Assembly: GCF_900141985.1 (NCBI RefSeq)
Contig: NZ_FQZK01000006.1
Coordinates: 124,001-188,000 of the forward strand
Reading direction: 5' to 3'
DNA from: Nocardiopsis flavescens
GTDB lineage: Bacteria > Actinomycetota > Actinomycetes > Streptosporangiales > Streptosporangiaceae
Length of the DNA: 64,000 nt
Positions 1-9,354 of the stretch are shown piece after piece. Position 1 is the first letter of the stretch, and each line of letters opens with the position of its first letter. The position numbers and the translations under genes were made by a program. The notes under the pieces were generated by a model. It searched no databases and had not been told where the DNA came from. It saw nothing but the letters and a program-made list of their open reading frames with translations.

Positions 1-1
1 C

Positions 2-535
2 CACCTGCGCGCGGGCCTGGACCTGCTGCGGTACCACCGGTCGGCGGCCGAGGCCCTGGAGGCGGGCGCGCGCACGTCCCGGATGCTGGGCGCGCGGGAC
101 GCGGCCATGGCGCGCAACCTGCTCGACATCCGCGCGGCGGAGCACCACCGCGGCCCCACGCTGGTGTACGCGCACAACCGCCACCTCCAGCGCCACCCGA
201 GCCGCTGGACCCTCGCGGGCATGGACCTGGCGTGGTCCGGGGCGGGCTCCCTCGTCCACGCCCTGGCGGGCGGGCGGTACTCCTTCGTCGCCGGGAGCCT
301 GGGGCGCAGCGCCGCCCTCGCGCTGGCGGCCCCGGAGCCGGGGACGCACGAGGGCCTCCTGGACGGCCGGGTCGCGGTCTGGGGGCTGGCGGAGGCCGAC
401 ACGGCCCCCGCCGCCCGGGTCCGCACCGACCCCGTCCCGGAGCAGGGCTACTTCCCGCTCGACGCGCAGACACTCGCCGCGGCCGACGCGGTGCTGCACG
501 TCGCCGACGGGGCCGCAGCGGCCGACGCGCTCTGA
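2..535 (+). CDS. erythromycin esterase-like protein, C-terminal part
   Basis: The reading frame is open from the left edge of the window and ends at a TGA at 533-535, so only the last ~177 residues are present and no start can be given. The segment MLGARDAAMARNLL followed by an AHNRH motif and a segment rich in small residues matches the C-terminal half of the erythromycin esterase (Ere) superfamily. In that family the conserved His and Glu residues activate water to hydrolyse a lactone or ester. Chromosomal actinobacterial homologues mostly have unknown substrates, so macrolide resistance should not be assumed. It converges on the minus-strand dehydrogenase that follows. Confidence 0.75.
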   Translation, partial: HLRAGLDLLRYHRSAAEALEAGARTSRMLGARDAAMARNLLDIRAAEHHRGPTLVYAHNRHLQRHPSRWTLAGMDLAWSGAGSLVHALAGGRYSFVAGSLGRSAALALAAPEPGTHEGLLDGRVAVWGLAEADTAPAARVRTDPVPEQGYFPLDAQTLAAADAVLHVADGAAAADAL

Positions 536-655
536 GACACCCGGCCGCGGACCGGCCCCTGCCCGAGTGAACCCGCCCCTCTCCCGCTGGCGGGCCGCAG
601 GCCCTCCCGCGGGCGCCCCCGCACCGTTCCACCGCAGCGGTCGGCGGCCGTCAGG

Positions 656-1669
656 TCAGCCCGGACTCCCGGCCCCGGGGACGGGCACGGTGACGCCCGC
701 CAGGTCTTCGAGCTGGCGCCACAGGTGGCCGACCCGGTCCGGTGCGGCCAGCGCACGCGGCTCACCGCGCACGGGCACCCCGCGGACGCCGTTCTCGGGG
801 ACGTACAGCTCGCCGCCCCGCGCCCGCGGGTCGGTGAGGGCCCGCACCGCGGGCCAGGCGGCGGCGTCCTTGCCCTGCGCCCAGGGGGTGTAGGGGTTGC
901 GCCGGCCCGGAACGGTCTCGTCGCGGACGCCCGCGCGGCGGGGAGTCCGGGCGTCCACGCCGACGCCCGGCCGCACCACCAGCGAGTGCACCGGCTCCCC
1001 GGCCGCGCGCAGGCGACGGTCCAGCTCGAACCCGAACACCTCGGTGAGCGCCTTGGCCCTGGTGTAGGCGACCAGCCCGAACCCGGAGGTGCGCAGGGCG
1101 TCGGTGAGGGGCCTGCGCAGCCGCTCCACGAACCCGGTCGAGGTGTGCACGATCCGCGCGGGCACGCCGGTGTCCCGCCCGGTGCGCAGCAGCAGCGGCA
1201 GTGTCCCGGCCACGAGCGCCACGTTGGCCACGACGTGCGTGCCGAGCTGCATGGGGAGCCCGTCCTCGGTGGTCTCGGACGCCTTCATGGCCATGGACCC
1301 GCCGTTGAGGAGGAGCCCGTCGATCCGGTCCAGCCCCGCCAGCTCCGCGGCGGCACCGGCCACCGAGGCCCGCGAGGCGAGGTCGACGACCACCTCGTCC
1401 ACGGCGGCGCCGGGGACCTGCTCCAGGATCGCGGCGCGGGCCGTGCGCAGGCGTGCGGGTGAGCGGCCGGCGAGCACCACGCGGGCGCCCGCCCCGGCGA
1501 GCTGCTCGGCGGCGAAGTAGCCGATGCCCGAGGTCGCCCCGGTCACCACGACGGTGCGCCCGCGCTGGTCGTCGAGGCGGGCCGGGTCCCAGGCCTCCTC
1601 CCGGCCCGGCGCCCGCGGGGTGTCCGGTGCCGCCGGTGTCCTGCGCGTGGTCCGCGGCGTGCGCGCCAT
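656..1669 (-). CDS. short-chain dehydrogenase/reductase
   Basis: This is a 337-residue NAD(P)-dependent oxidoreductase of the SDR superfamily. A Rossmann signature TGATSGIG lies near residue 40, the catalytic YxxxK is present as YTRAK, and NGG stands where most family members have NNAG. The ATG at 1669 was chosen because GGAGAGG lies just upstream on the minus strand. The open frame runs further upstream, but that would cross the operator region and part of the divergent gene. It diverges from the TetR gene at 1827, with two dyads between them, which suggests that the TetR protein represses this gene. The substrate cannot be inferred. Confidence 0.85.
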   Translation of the reverse strand: MARTPRTTRRTPAAPDTPRAPGREEAWDPARLDDQRGRTVVVTGATSGIGYFAAEQLAGAGARVVLAGRSPARLRTARAAILEQVPGAAVDEVVVDLASRASVAGAAAELAGLDRIDGLLLNGGSMAMKASETTEDGLPMQLGTHVVANVALVAGTLPLLLRTGRDTGVPARIVHTSTGFVERLRRPLTDALRTSGFGLVAYTRAKALTEVFGFELDRRLRAAGEPVHSLVVRPGVGVDARTPRRAGVRDETVPGRRNPYTPWAQGKDAAAWPAVRALTDPRARGGELYVPENGVRGVPVRGEPRALAAPDRVGHLWRQLEDLAGVTVPVPGAGSPG

Positions 1670-1695
1670 GGCCCTCTCCTCACGTCCGAGAAAAA

Positions 1696-1752
1696 CGGAT
1701 AATCTATCCGCCAAGATCGACCCTAGCATTGAAACGGATGACTTATCCGTTT
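1696..1752. promoter_or_regulatory. paired TetR operators CGGATA-TATCCG
   Basis: Two inverted repeats lie between the divergent dehydrogenase and TetR genes. CGGATAATCTATCCG is at 1696-1710. CGGATGACTTATCCG is at 1735-1749, and its dyad extends outward as AAA and TTT to 1732-1752. Their centres are 39 bp apart, close to four helical turns. The position and symmetry are typical of a TetR operator controlling both its own gene and the neighbour. Binding by the TetR protein encoded at 1827 is inferred. Confidence 0.7.
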
Positions 1753-1826
1753 TTCGTCGGGGCACGCCCGAAGCACCCGTTCCGCGCCCCCCGGCTCCCT
1801 CCCGGCGGCCGGATAGGATCCCGGAC

Positions 1827-2375
1827 ATGACCTCCACCCCGCTGCGCGCGGACGCGGCCCGCAGCCGCGAGCGCATCCTGGCCGCCGCCCGCCGGGCCGA
1901 CCCCAAGGACCTGCGGCTCAACGAGGTCGCCCGCGAGGCGGGGGTGGGGGTGGGCACCGTCTACCGGCACTTCGCCACGGCGCACGCGCTCGTGGAGGAG
2001 CTGACCCGGGACGCCCTGGAACGGCTCAACGGGATCGCGCGCGAGGCCGCCGCCGGCCCCGACCCCGGGCCCGCCTTCGAGACCGCGCTGCGCTCGGTGG
2101 TGGACCTGCACCTGGAGTCGGGCGGGCTCCAAGCCGTCCTGCTCGCCGCGCAGGACGTGAGCCCCGAGATCGCCGAGCTCAAGGCCGCCACCCTCGCCGT
2201 GCTGCACGAGGTGCTCCGCAACGCCCAGCGGGCCGGGGCCGTGCGCGCCGACCTCACGGCCGACCAGGTGGAGCGGCTCGTGTGCGGGATCGAGTACGCC
2301 GTCCGCCTCACCCCGCAGGACGACCGCGCGCTGTTCGTCGACGTCCTGCTCGCCGGGCTGCGCCCCACACCCTGA
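1827..2375 (+). CDS. TetR family transcriptional regulator
   Basis: This 182-residue protein carries an N-terminal TetR DNA-binding domain. RERILAAARR is followed by the helix-turn-helix EVAREAGVGVGTVYRHF at about residues 33-49. The C-terminal domain has the length of the usual ligand-binding, dimerising part. The ATG at 1827 gives the domain its normal N-terminus, and earlier in-frame starts lie inside the divergent gene. It is probably an autoregulated repressor of the divergent SDR through the dyads at 1696-1752. The ligand is unknown. Confidence 0.88.
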   Translation: MTSTPLRADAARSRERILAAARRADPKDLRLNEVAREAGVGVGTVYRHFATAHALVEELTRDALERLNGIAREAAAGPDPGPAFETALRSVVDLHLESGGLQAVLLAAQDVSPEIAELKAATLAVLHEVLRNAQRAGAVRADLTADQVERLVCGIEYAVRLTPQDDRALFVDVLLAGLRPTP

Positions 2376-2376
2376 C

Positions 2377-2469
2377 GGGGCACGGGGCCGTGCCCCGGCA
2401 CGACGACGGGCGGCCCCGGGCGGCGGGTGCCGTCCGGGGCCGCCGCGGCGGGGCTCCGCGCCCCGCCGC
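2377..2469. terminator. cluster of strong hairpins between convergent genes
   Basis: Three stem-loops lie in a row between the end of the tetR gene and the end of the minus-strand membrane protein gene. They are GGGGCACGG/CCGTGCCCC (2377-2396), GGCGGCCCCGG/CCGGGGCCGCC (2409-2444) and GCGGCGGGGC/GCCCCGCCGC (2445-2469). There is no T-run, which is normal for high-GC actinobacterial terminators. They can serve both strands. Confidence 0.6.
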
Positions 2470-2484
2470 CGTGGTGCGGTGCCG

Positions 2485-3072
2485 CTAGAAGGGCGGGGCC
2501 ATCGGCTGCGCCGGGGCCGCGTCCGGGATCATCAGGAAGGCGGCCACCGCGACCAGCACGAACAGCAGCCCGACGATGAGGCCGGCGGTGGCGGCCCACC
2601 GGGCCCAGGGGCGCGAGCCCGCGTTGGCCAGGGCCAGCGACAGGGCGGAGGCCAGCGCGGTGAGCAGCGCCAGTGTGCCGCCCGCGGCGATCTGGGTCCG
2701 GATCTGGGTGATCTGCTCGGCGGCGATCGGGTTCCCGCCGACCAGGACCATGCCGGTGAAGAGCTCCACCAGCTGCCCGGACAGGACGGTCACGGCCAGC
2801 AGCGCCAGGCCGACGAGCGCGAAGGTCTCCGCGGACAGGACGCCCCCGGCCGCGGGGACGGCGACGGCACCGGCCCCGGCCTCCTCACCGGTCCCGTCCT
2901 CCTCGGCGGGGTGGTGCTCTTCCTCGGAGTGCTCCGCCCCGGAGTACCGGGCCTCGGAGTCTCGGGGCGCCTCGGCGACCGAGGTCGCGGGCTCGAAGGT
3001 CGGCTGCCCCGCCCCCTCCGGCTTCGGCCCGGTGTTCTCCGGGCCCGTGTGGTCTTCCGGTGTGGTGCTCAT
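2485..3072 (-). CDS. acidic-tailed integral membrane protein of unknown function
   Basis: I do not recognise the family. This 195-residue protein has an acidic, proline-rich, probably disordered N-terminal ~75 residues that include the EHSEEEHHPAEEDG stretch. Three hydrophobic segments follow, at about 80-105, 130-150 and 162-185, and the end is short and proline-rich. The ATG at 3072 was preferred because the open frame further upstream crosses the TetR gene at 3147. It converges on the tetR at 1827 and lies downstream of the TetR at 3147 on the same strand, with a gap of 74 bp. Confidence 0.6.
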   Translation of the reverse strand: MSTTPEDHTGPENTGPKPEGAGQPTFEPATSVAEAPRDSEARYSGAEHSEEEHHPAEEDGTGEEAGAGAVAVPAAGGVLSAETFALVGLALLAVTVLSGQLVELFTGMVLVGGNPIAAEQITQIRTQIAAGGTLALLTALASALSLALANAGSRPWARWAATAGLIVGLLFVLVAVAAFLMIPDAAPAQPMAPPF

Positions 3073-3146
3073 CCGGTCACCGTACCCGTGGTGCGGTAGC
3101 GGTAAGACCTGAAAAACGCCTGATCCGGACACGGATCGTGACCGGT

Positions 3147-3779
3147 TCAGGGACGGATCGGCCCGAACCCGTCCGCCAGGGCCGCCAGGGCCACCCGCAG
3201 CAGGGCCCCCATCCCGCCGGGGCCGCCCTCCCCGGCGGCGTTCCCCGCGCGCAGGGCCTGGCGCTCGGCCGCCGTGCGCAGGGCCGCGTTGAGCGCGGCG
3301 GCCTGGACCCGGACGGCGAGGTCGCCGGGGTCGGTGCCCCGGCGCTCGGCGAGGATCCCCGCGAACACGTCCTCGGCCGCCCGGTGCACGTCCAGCCAGA
3401 CGGCCATGAGTCCGGGCTCGTGCCGGGTCATCCGGATCAGGGCGGCCACCGGCTCCTCCACGGCCTCCCCGCCCTCGTCGAACGCGCCGGTCCGGTCGAG
3501 GTGGTCCACCAGGCCCAGGCCGGCGGGCCAGTCGCGCAGGCGGTCGGCCATCATCTCCAGGCCGCTGGTGAGCAGCGGCCGGACGCAGCCCTCCTTGGTG
3601 GGGAAGTAGCGCCACAGGGTGCGGGTGGAGACGCCGATGGCCCGCGCGATGTCGTCGCCGGTGGTCCCGGCCACGCCCTTGTCGGTGAACAGCTCCAGTG
3701 CCGCGCGGGCGATCTGGAGCCTGATGATCCGCTTGCGCCGCTCGGTCATGGGCGGCCTGCCCCTGGCGACCGTGGCCAT
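3147..3779 (-). CDS. TetR family transcriptional regulator
   Basis: This 210-residue repressor-type protein has the helix-turn-helix DDIARAIGVSTRTLWRYFPTKEG near residues 42-64. An extended C-terminal domain follows, with the alanine-rich end common in regulators of dehydrogenase genes. The ATG at 3779 is preceded by GGTGGAGG, which sits rather close, so a GTG nine bases upstream is also possible. It diverges from the SDR at 3925 with a clear dyad between them and is probably its repressor. Its operator resembles that of the TetR at 53,769. Confidence 0.87.
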   Translation of the reverse strand: MATVARGRPPMTERRKRIIRLQIARAALELFTDKGVAGTTGDDIARAIGVSTRTLWRYFPTKEGCVRPLLTSGLEMMADRLRDWPAGLGLVDHLDRTGAFDEGGEAVEEPVAALIRMTRHEPGLMAVWLDVHRAAEDVFAGILAERRGTDPGDLAVRVQAAALNAALRTAAERQALRAGNAAGEGGPGGMGALLRVALAALADGFGPIRP

Positions 3780-3838
3780 CGCCTCCACCGTCCTCTGCTC
3801 CGTGGTGGCGGCCAGTCTAGCCGTGGATGTCCTCACAA

Positions 3839-3860
3839 GACAAAATGTCGCTGAGCGACA
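3839..3860. promoter_or_regulatory. TetR operator TGTCGCT-G-AGCGACA
   Basis: A perfect 15-bp interrupted palindrome, TGTCGCTGAGCGACA, lies at 3846-3860. It overlaps a second small dyad, GACAAAATGTC, at 3839-3849. Both sit between the divergent TetR (3147-3779) and SDR (3925) genes. A site around 54,438-54,458 has the same arrangement of TGTC/GACA half-sites, which suggests two related TetR proteins. Confidence 0.72.
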
Positions 3861-3924
3861 AAAAGGGACGTAGGCTGGCGGAGCGGCGGCGCGGGCCGTT
3901 CGCCGAACACACGAGGAGGCAGCC

Positions 3925-4686
<762 letters not shown>

Positions 4687-5111
4687 CGTCGGGCCCGCGG
4701 GCGGCGGGGACCGGGACGGGCGCGGCCGGGCCGGGGCCGAAGCGGGCGGCGTACCGGACGAGGCCGAAGCCGAGCGTCTGCGCGCCGACGCAGGCGCAGG
4801 CGAACCCCGCCGGCCAGATTCGATAAGCACGCGACATCCGTCCACTCCCCCGCCCGTGTCCCGGGCACGGTAGGGCCCGGCTACGACGTTCGGGGACCCG
4901 GGGAGGGGATCGCGCGCGCCCTCCGGATCGCCGCCCGCCCCCGCGCGGGAGGAGGTACCGTCACCGCCGACCGCCCGCCGCTCCGGTGGACCCGGCCCTC
5001 GGCCCCCGTGCGCGTGCGGCTCCGGCCTCCGTTCAGGGGCGGAGCACCGCCGGTGTCACCGGACGCCGCCCACCGGACGGGCCCCGGCTCCCGTACAGGG
5101 CGCCGCCGCCG
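4687..5111. other. intergenic region without a supported gene
   Basis: About 425 bp lie between the end of the SDR and the end of the convergent CBS-BON gene. The sequence is low-complexity GC-rich with many short inverted repeats. A minus-strand frame starting at 4837 (MSRAYRIWPAG...) looks faintly protein-like for ~45 residues but then runs into the SDR coding sequence. I see no RNA gene or clear operator. Confidence 0.4.
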
Positions 5112-5756
5112 TCACCGGGCCCCGGCCGCGGGGCCCTCCCCGTAACCGTCCGCCGCGCCGTCCCCGACGGCCACGCGGATCACGCCCGGGACCGTCGCGG
5201 CGACGGTGAGGGCCAGGCGGCGTTCGTGGTCCCCGGCCCCGGCCCGGGACAGGCGCACCGACCCCTCGAACACGTCCACCGCCCAGTCCCCGGCGGCGGG
5301 AGCGCCCTCCGCCAGGGCCGCGCGCACGCCGCGCCGGACCTCGTCGTCGTCGCGGGTGTGCATGCGCAGCAGGTCGGTACGGGTGACCAGGCCGATCACC
5401 CGCCCCTCCCGCAGCACGGGCACGCAGCGCAGCCGGGTGTGGAACATGCGCTCGGCGAGTTCGGCCGCGTCGCCGTACTCGGTCGTGGTCACCACCGTGC
5501 GGGTCATCACCACGCCGACGGTGGCGGGCGCCGGAGCGGACGGGCCGGGCCGCGGCAGGGCCGAGGCCCGCGGGTCCGGGACGAAGCGGCCGTGCAGCAG
5601 GTCGACCTCCGAGACGATGCCGACGAGGGAGCCCTGCGCGTCGACCACCGGGGCGGTCTGCGCCCCGTGCTCCAGCAGGGCCACGGCCGCCTCGCGGACC
5701 GTCATCCCCTCGGCCAGGACCGGTTCGGCCCTGGACATCACCTCGCGCACCAGCAT
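5112..5756 (-). CDS. CBS-pair and BON domain protein
   Basis: This 214-residue cytoplasmic protein has two CBS motifs at about residues 5-55 (VREVMS...VVDAQGSLVGIVSEVDLL) and 80-130 (VGVVMTRTVVT...VIGLVTRTDLL). A C-terminal BON-like segment follows at ~145-205. CBS pairs bind adenine nucleotides and act as energy or redox sensors, and BON domains mediate membrane or protein contacts. In actinobacteria this architecture is common among stress or dormancy genes. The partner here is unknown. It is divergent from matB. Confidence 0.85.
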   Translation of the reverse strand: MLVREVMSRAEPVLAEGMTVREAAVALLEHGAQTAPVVDAQGSLVGIVSEVDLLHGRFVPDPRASALPRPGPSAPAPATVGVVMTRTVVTTTEYGDAAELAERMFHTRLRCVPVLREGRVIGLVTRTDLLRMHTRDDDEVRRGVRAALAEGAPAAGDWAVDVFEGSVRLSRAGAGDHERRLALTVAATVPGVIRVAVGDGAADGYGEGPAAGAR

Positions 5757-5905
5757 GGAATCCCCCTTCCCCCTGGGCGCGGACCCCCCGTCCGCGCTCC
5801 CCCTCCCGATTCCACACGCTCCGCGGCCGGGGCGCGAGGGACCGAAGTCCCCGGGTGCGATAGAGATGGGGACCGCCCCTTGTCCCCACCGGGAAGGAAA
5901 CCGCC

Positions 5906-7336
5906 GTGCTCCCGCTCGTCGTCGACCCCGTCGACCGGACCGCGCTCGTCTTCGGCGACCGCTCCCTGACCTACCGGGAGCTGGCGTCGGCCGCGTCCCG
6001 GCTGGCCGCCGACCTGCCCGCGGGCGGGCGGGTCGCCGTGTGGGCGTTGCCGGCCCCGGAGACGTGCGTGGCCGTGGTGGCGGCGGTCCTGGCGGGTGCG
6101 GCGGCGGTGCCGCTCAACCCGCGGTCGGGCTCGGCGGAGCTGGCGCACATCGTCGGCGACAGCGCCCCCGACCTGCTGCTGGCCCCGCCCGGCACGCGGG
6201 TGCCCGCGGAGCTGGGCGGGCTGCGGCGGATCGACGTGGACGCCTCCCCCGCGCCGGAGGCGGCACCGCCGCGGCGCGAGCACGACCCGGAGTCGACCGC
6301 GCTCATCGTCTACACCTCCGGGACCACCGGGGCACCCAAGGGCGTGCTGCTGCCGCGCCGGGCGGTGACCGCGACCCTGGACGGGCTGGCGTCGGCGTGG
6401 TCCTGGACCGGTGAGGACGTGCTGGTCCACGCCCTGCCGCTGTTCCACGTGCACGGGCTGGTGCTGGGGGTGCTCGGACCGCTGCGCCGGGGCGGGACCC
6501 TGCACCACACGGGCAGGTTCGAGCCGTCGGCGGTGGCGGCGGCCCTGCGGGGCGGCGGGACCCTGCTGTTCGGGGTGCCGACCATGTACCACCGGCTGGC
6601 GCTGGCCGTGGGCGGGGACCCGGAGCTGGCCGGGGCGCTGGCGGGGGCGCGGCTGCTGGTGTCGGGGTCGGCCGCGCTGCCGCTGCCCGACCACGAGCTG
6701 CTGACGGCGGCCACCGGGCACCGGGTGGTGGAGCGGTACGGGATGTCGGAGACGCTGATGAACACCTCGGTCCGGCCCGGCGACGGCTCCCGGCCGGGCG
6801 GGGTGGGCACCCCCCTGGAGGGTGTGGGGTTGCGGCTGGTGGAGGAGGACGGGGCACCGCTGCCTCCGGGCGACCCGGAGGCGGTGGGCGAGGTCCAGGT
6901 GCGCGGGCCCAACCTGTTCACGGGCTACCTGAACCGCCCGGAGGCGACGGCCGAGGCGATGACCGCCGACGGCTGGTTCCGCACCGGCGACATGGCGGTG
7001 CGCGCGGACGACGGCTCCGTGCGGCTGGTGGGGCGCAAGAGCACGGACCTCATCAAGAGCGGCGGGTACAAGATCGGCGCCGGGGAGATCGAGAGCGTCC
7101 TGCTGGCGCACCCGGCGGTCGCGGAGGCGGCGGTGACCGGGGAGCCGGACCCGGACCTGGGCGAGCGCGTGGTGGCGTGGGTGGTGCCCGCCGGCGAGGC
7201 GCCCTCGCTGGAGGAGCTGGCGGACCTGGTGGCCGAGCGGCTGGCCCCGCACAAGCGCCCGCGCGCCCTGCGGGTGGTGGCGTCGCTGCCGCGCAACGAC
7301 ATGGGCAAGATCCTCAAGCGCTCCCTGGGCGCCTGA
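5906..7336 (+). CDS. matB: malonyl-CoA synthetase
   Basis: This 476-residue acyl-CoA synthetase of the ANL superfamily makes malonyl-CoA (and often methylmalonyl-CoA) from the free diacid, ATP and CoA, feeding polyketide and fatty acid synthesis. The P-loop-like IVYTSGTTGAPKG lies near residue 135, the A5 motif RYGMSET near 280, the A7 motif WFRTGD near 358, and the A10 lysine in NDMGKILKRSLG at the end. As I recall the Streptomyces MatB sequence, long blocks such as FHVHGLVLG, GARLLVSGSAALP and IKSGGYKIGAGEIE are nearly the same here, which separates it from generic fatty acyl ligases. It uses a GTG start preceded by GGGAAGGAA. The next gene overlaps its stop codon. Confidence 0.85.
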   Translation: MLPLVVDPVDRTALVFGDRSLTYRELASAASRLAADLPAGGRVAVWALPAPETCVAVVAAVLAGAAAVPLNPRSGSAELAHIVGDSAPDLLLAPPGTRVPAELGGLRRIDVDASPAPEAAPPRREHDPESTALIVYTSGTTGAPKGVLLPRRAVTATLDGLASAWSWTGEDVLVHALPLFHVHGLVLGVLGPLRRGGTLHHTGRFEPSAVAAALRGGGTLLFGVPTMYHRLALAVGGDPELAGALAGARLLVSGSAALPLPDHELLTAATGHRVVERYGMSETLMNTSVRPGDGSRPGGVGTPLEGVGLRLVEEDGAPLPPGDPEAVGEVQVRGPNLFTGYLNRPEATAEAMTADGWFRTGDMAVRADDGSVRLVGRKSTDLIKSGGYKIGAGEIESVLLAHPAVAEAAVTGEPDPDLGERVVAWVVPAGEAPSLEELADLVAERLAPHKRPRALRVVASLPRNDMGKILKRSLGA

Positions 7337-7770
7337 TGGGCGCCGCCCCCGGCGCCGCGGGGCCCGGGACGGGTGCCGGGCACGACCTGCGGGTGCGCTT
7401 CCCCGTCGACGACGCGCAGGTGTCGAGGCTGCACGCGGACGCGTTCGGGCACCCGTACGCACCGGTGCCCTGGGCCGCGCGGCTGGACCGGCACAGCCGC
7501 TCCTGGGCCGGGGAGTTCCGCGGCGGGCGTCTGGTGGGGTTCGTGCACGCGGTGTGGGACGGGGGGCGGCACGCCTTCCTGCTGGACACCGCCGTCGAGG
7601 CCGCGTACCGGCGGAGCGGTGTGGGCGGCCGGGTGGTCGCGGCGCTGGTGGCGGACCTGCGCGCGCTGGGGATCGAGTGGGTGCACGTGGACTTCGAGCC
7701 GCACCTGGAGGGGTTCTACCGGCGGGCGGGGTTCACGGGCACGGCGGCGGGGCTGCTGCGCCTGCGGTGA
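7336..7770 (+). CDS. GNAT family N-acetyltransferase
   Basis: This 144-residue acyltransferase has the GNAT core. Beta4/alpha3 with the acyl-CoA binding motif A appears as YRRSGVGGRVVAAL near residues 92-105. The closing strand EGFYRRAGFTGTA follows near 126-138. The ATG overlaps the TGA of matB (TGATG), so translation is probably coupled. Coupled GNAT and acyl-CoA synthetase genes sometimes reflect control of the synthetase by lysine acylation, as for Pat and Acs. That role here is inference, and small-molecule acetylation is equally open. Confidence 0.82.
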   Translation: MGAAPGAAGPGTGAGHDLRVRFPVDDAQVSRLHADAFGHPYAPVPWAARLDRHSRSWAGEFRGGRLVGFVHAVWDGGRHAFLLDTAVEAAYRRSGVGGRVVAALVADLRALGIEWVHVDFEPHLEGFYRRAGFTGTAAGLLRLR

Positions 7771-8074
7771 GCGCGGTCCCGCCGCGTCCCCCGCGTCCCC
7801 CCGTACACGGCCGCCCCGGGGGCGCCGGCACCCGACCGTCCCCGGGGCGCCCGCGCCCGCATGCGGGCGCCGTCCCCGGGGCGCGGGCGGGCCGTCGGGC
7901 GCGGGAGCACCCGTCCCCGCCGCGCCCGGGCCGGCGGCGGGGCCGAGCGGTCCGGCCGGCCCCCGGCCGGGGGCGGGCCGGGGCAGCCGGGCGGGAGGAG
8001 CCGGCGGGGCGGCCGTGACCGGCTCCGTCCCGCGCTCGGCGGCCCCGCTTTCCCGGCCCCCGGGGCCGGAACGC
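7771..8074. other. intergenic region with palindrome between convergent genes
   Basis: About 300 bp of C/G-rich sequence lie between the convergent GNAT and ABM genes. The only notable element is a perfect 16-bp palindrome, GCCCCCGGCCGGGGGC, at 7959-7974, with further flanking complementarity, which probably acts as a bidirectional terminator. No gene is supported. Confidence 0.4.
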
Positions 8075-8395
8075 CTAGTCGATGGTCAGCTCGCCCATCC
8101 GGTCCCAGCCCTCGCCCTCGACGGAGCGGCTGACGATCAGCGGGGTCTCGGTGAGCAGCGGCTTCATGGCCGCCAGGCCCTCCCGGAAGTGGTCGCTGTT
8201 CACGTGCGCCTCGGCGGCGCCGTCCTTGAACGCCTCGACCAGCACGAACTCGTTCTCGCGCTCGACGCTGCGGGACCACTCGAACCACAGGTTCCCCGGC
8301 TCGGCGCGGGTGGCGGCGGTGAAGTCCGCGACCGCGTCGAGGAAGGAGTCCCCGGCCTCCGATTTGACCCGGAACTTGACGACGATGAGGATCAT
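8075..8395 (-). CDS. antibiotic biosynthesis monooxygenase (ABM) domain protein
   Basis: This 106-residue single-domain protein of the ABM/YgiN dimeric ferredoxin-like fold has the characteristic LIVVKFRVKSEAG start, a central SVERENEFVLVEAFKDGAAEAHVNS-type strand and helix, and a HFREGL helix. Members include quinol monooxygenases and cofactor-independent oxygenases. The conserved His and Asn in AHVNSDHF fit. The ATG at 8395 has GGAGG-like sequence upstream. It is divergent from the hydrolase at 8587. The substrate is unknown. Confidence 0.85.
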   Translation of the reverse strand: MILIVVKFRVKSEAGDSFLDAVADFTAATRAEPGNLWFEWSRSVERENEFVLVEAFKDGAAEAHVNSDHFREGLAAMKPLLTETPLIVSRSVEGEGWDRMGELTID

Positions 8396-8586
8396 GGCGT
8401 GCCTCCTTGCAGGCGGTGCGTCGGGGCGCGCCGTGTCGCCTCGCCCCGGGTCCCACTCTGGCAGAACCGGGGCCGCACGGACCCCGGTGAGCCTCCCGCG
8501 CGGGCGTTGCGATCGTCACGCGCACCGGGCCGGCCGCCGTCCCGTACCCCTGGTGGAGGTCCCCTTCCCCGATGGAAAGCGATGCC

Positions 8587-9354
8587 ATGAGCCGCACTGC
8601 CCACTACCGTCTCGTCCCGGTCTCCGACCGCGTCCACCTGGTGGACGGGGGGTCCGTCAACTGGGTCCTGGTCTCCGAGGGGGACTCCCTGACCCTGATC
8701 GACGGCGGCTATCCCGGGCACGCCGACGCCGTGGAGGCATCGATCCGGGAGATCGGCCGCCGTCCCGAGGACGTGGCGGCGGTGCTGGTGACGCACGCCC
8801 ACGTGGACCACATCGGGTCCCTGGACCGGTTCGCCGCCCGCTACGGGACCCCGGTCCACACCGGCACCACCGAGGCCGACCACGCCCACCGCGACTTCCT
8901 GGAGCAGGCCACGCCCCGGGACGTGGCCTCCAACGCCTGGCGCCCCCGGGTGCTGCCGTGGGCGCTGCACATCGTGCGGGCGGGCGCCCTGGGCGAGCAC
9001 CGGCTGGACGCGGCGACGCCGTTCCCCGCGGAGGGGGCGCTGGACCTGCCGGGCCGCCCGGTCCCGGTCGCCGCGCCGGGGCACACCTCGGGCCACACCT
9101 GCTACCACCTGCCCGAGCTGGGGGTGCTGGTGAGCGGGGACGCGCTGGTGACGGGGCACCCGCTCACGTCGTTCGACGGCCCCCAGCCGCTGGTGTCGAT
9201 GTTCCACCACGACCGGGCGCGGATGACGCGGTCGTGGGAGTCGCTGGCGCCGCTGGAGGCCGACACCCTGCTGCCCGGCCACGGCCCGGTGTGGCGGGGC
9301 TCGCCCCGGGAGGCGGTGGAACAGGCGCGCGCGAACTCCTCCCGCGTCTGGTGA
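8587..9354 (+). CDS. metallo-beta-lactamase-fold hydrolase
   Basis: This MBL-fold metallohydrolase of ~255 residues carries the zinc motif THAHVDHIG near residue 65. A later metal-binding His lies in APGHTSGHT (~160), the Asp ligand in VSGDALVTGH, and the last His in LLPGHGPVW. The family covers glyoxalase II-like enzymes, lactonases and many uncharacterised hydrolases. Subclass B beta-lactamase activity is unlikely, because the loop pattern is that of the general glyoxalase-like group. I chose the ATG at 8587 because GGAAAG lies 6-7 bp upstream. The ATG at 8572 is the alternative and adds five residues. Confidence 0.85.
   Translation: MSRTAHYRLVPVSDRVHLVDGGSVNWVLVSEGDSLTLIDGGYPGHADAVEASIREIGRRPEDVAAVLVTHAHVDHIGSLDRFAARYGTPVHTGTTEADHAHRDFLEQATPRDVASNAWRPRVLPWALHIVRAGALGEHRLDAATPFPAEGALDLPGRPVPVAAPGHTSGHTCYHLPELGVLVSGDALVTGHPLTSFDGPQPLVSMFHHDRARMTRSWESLAPLEADTLLPGHGPVWRGSPREAVEQARANSSRVW

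Noticed and set aside
656-1957. N-terminally extended version of the first SDR
   Set aside because: The extra 96 residues cross the operator and the TetR start. GGAGAGG before the ATG at 1669 supports the shorter form.
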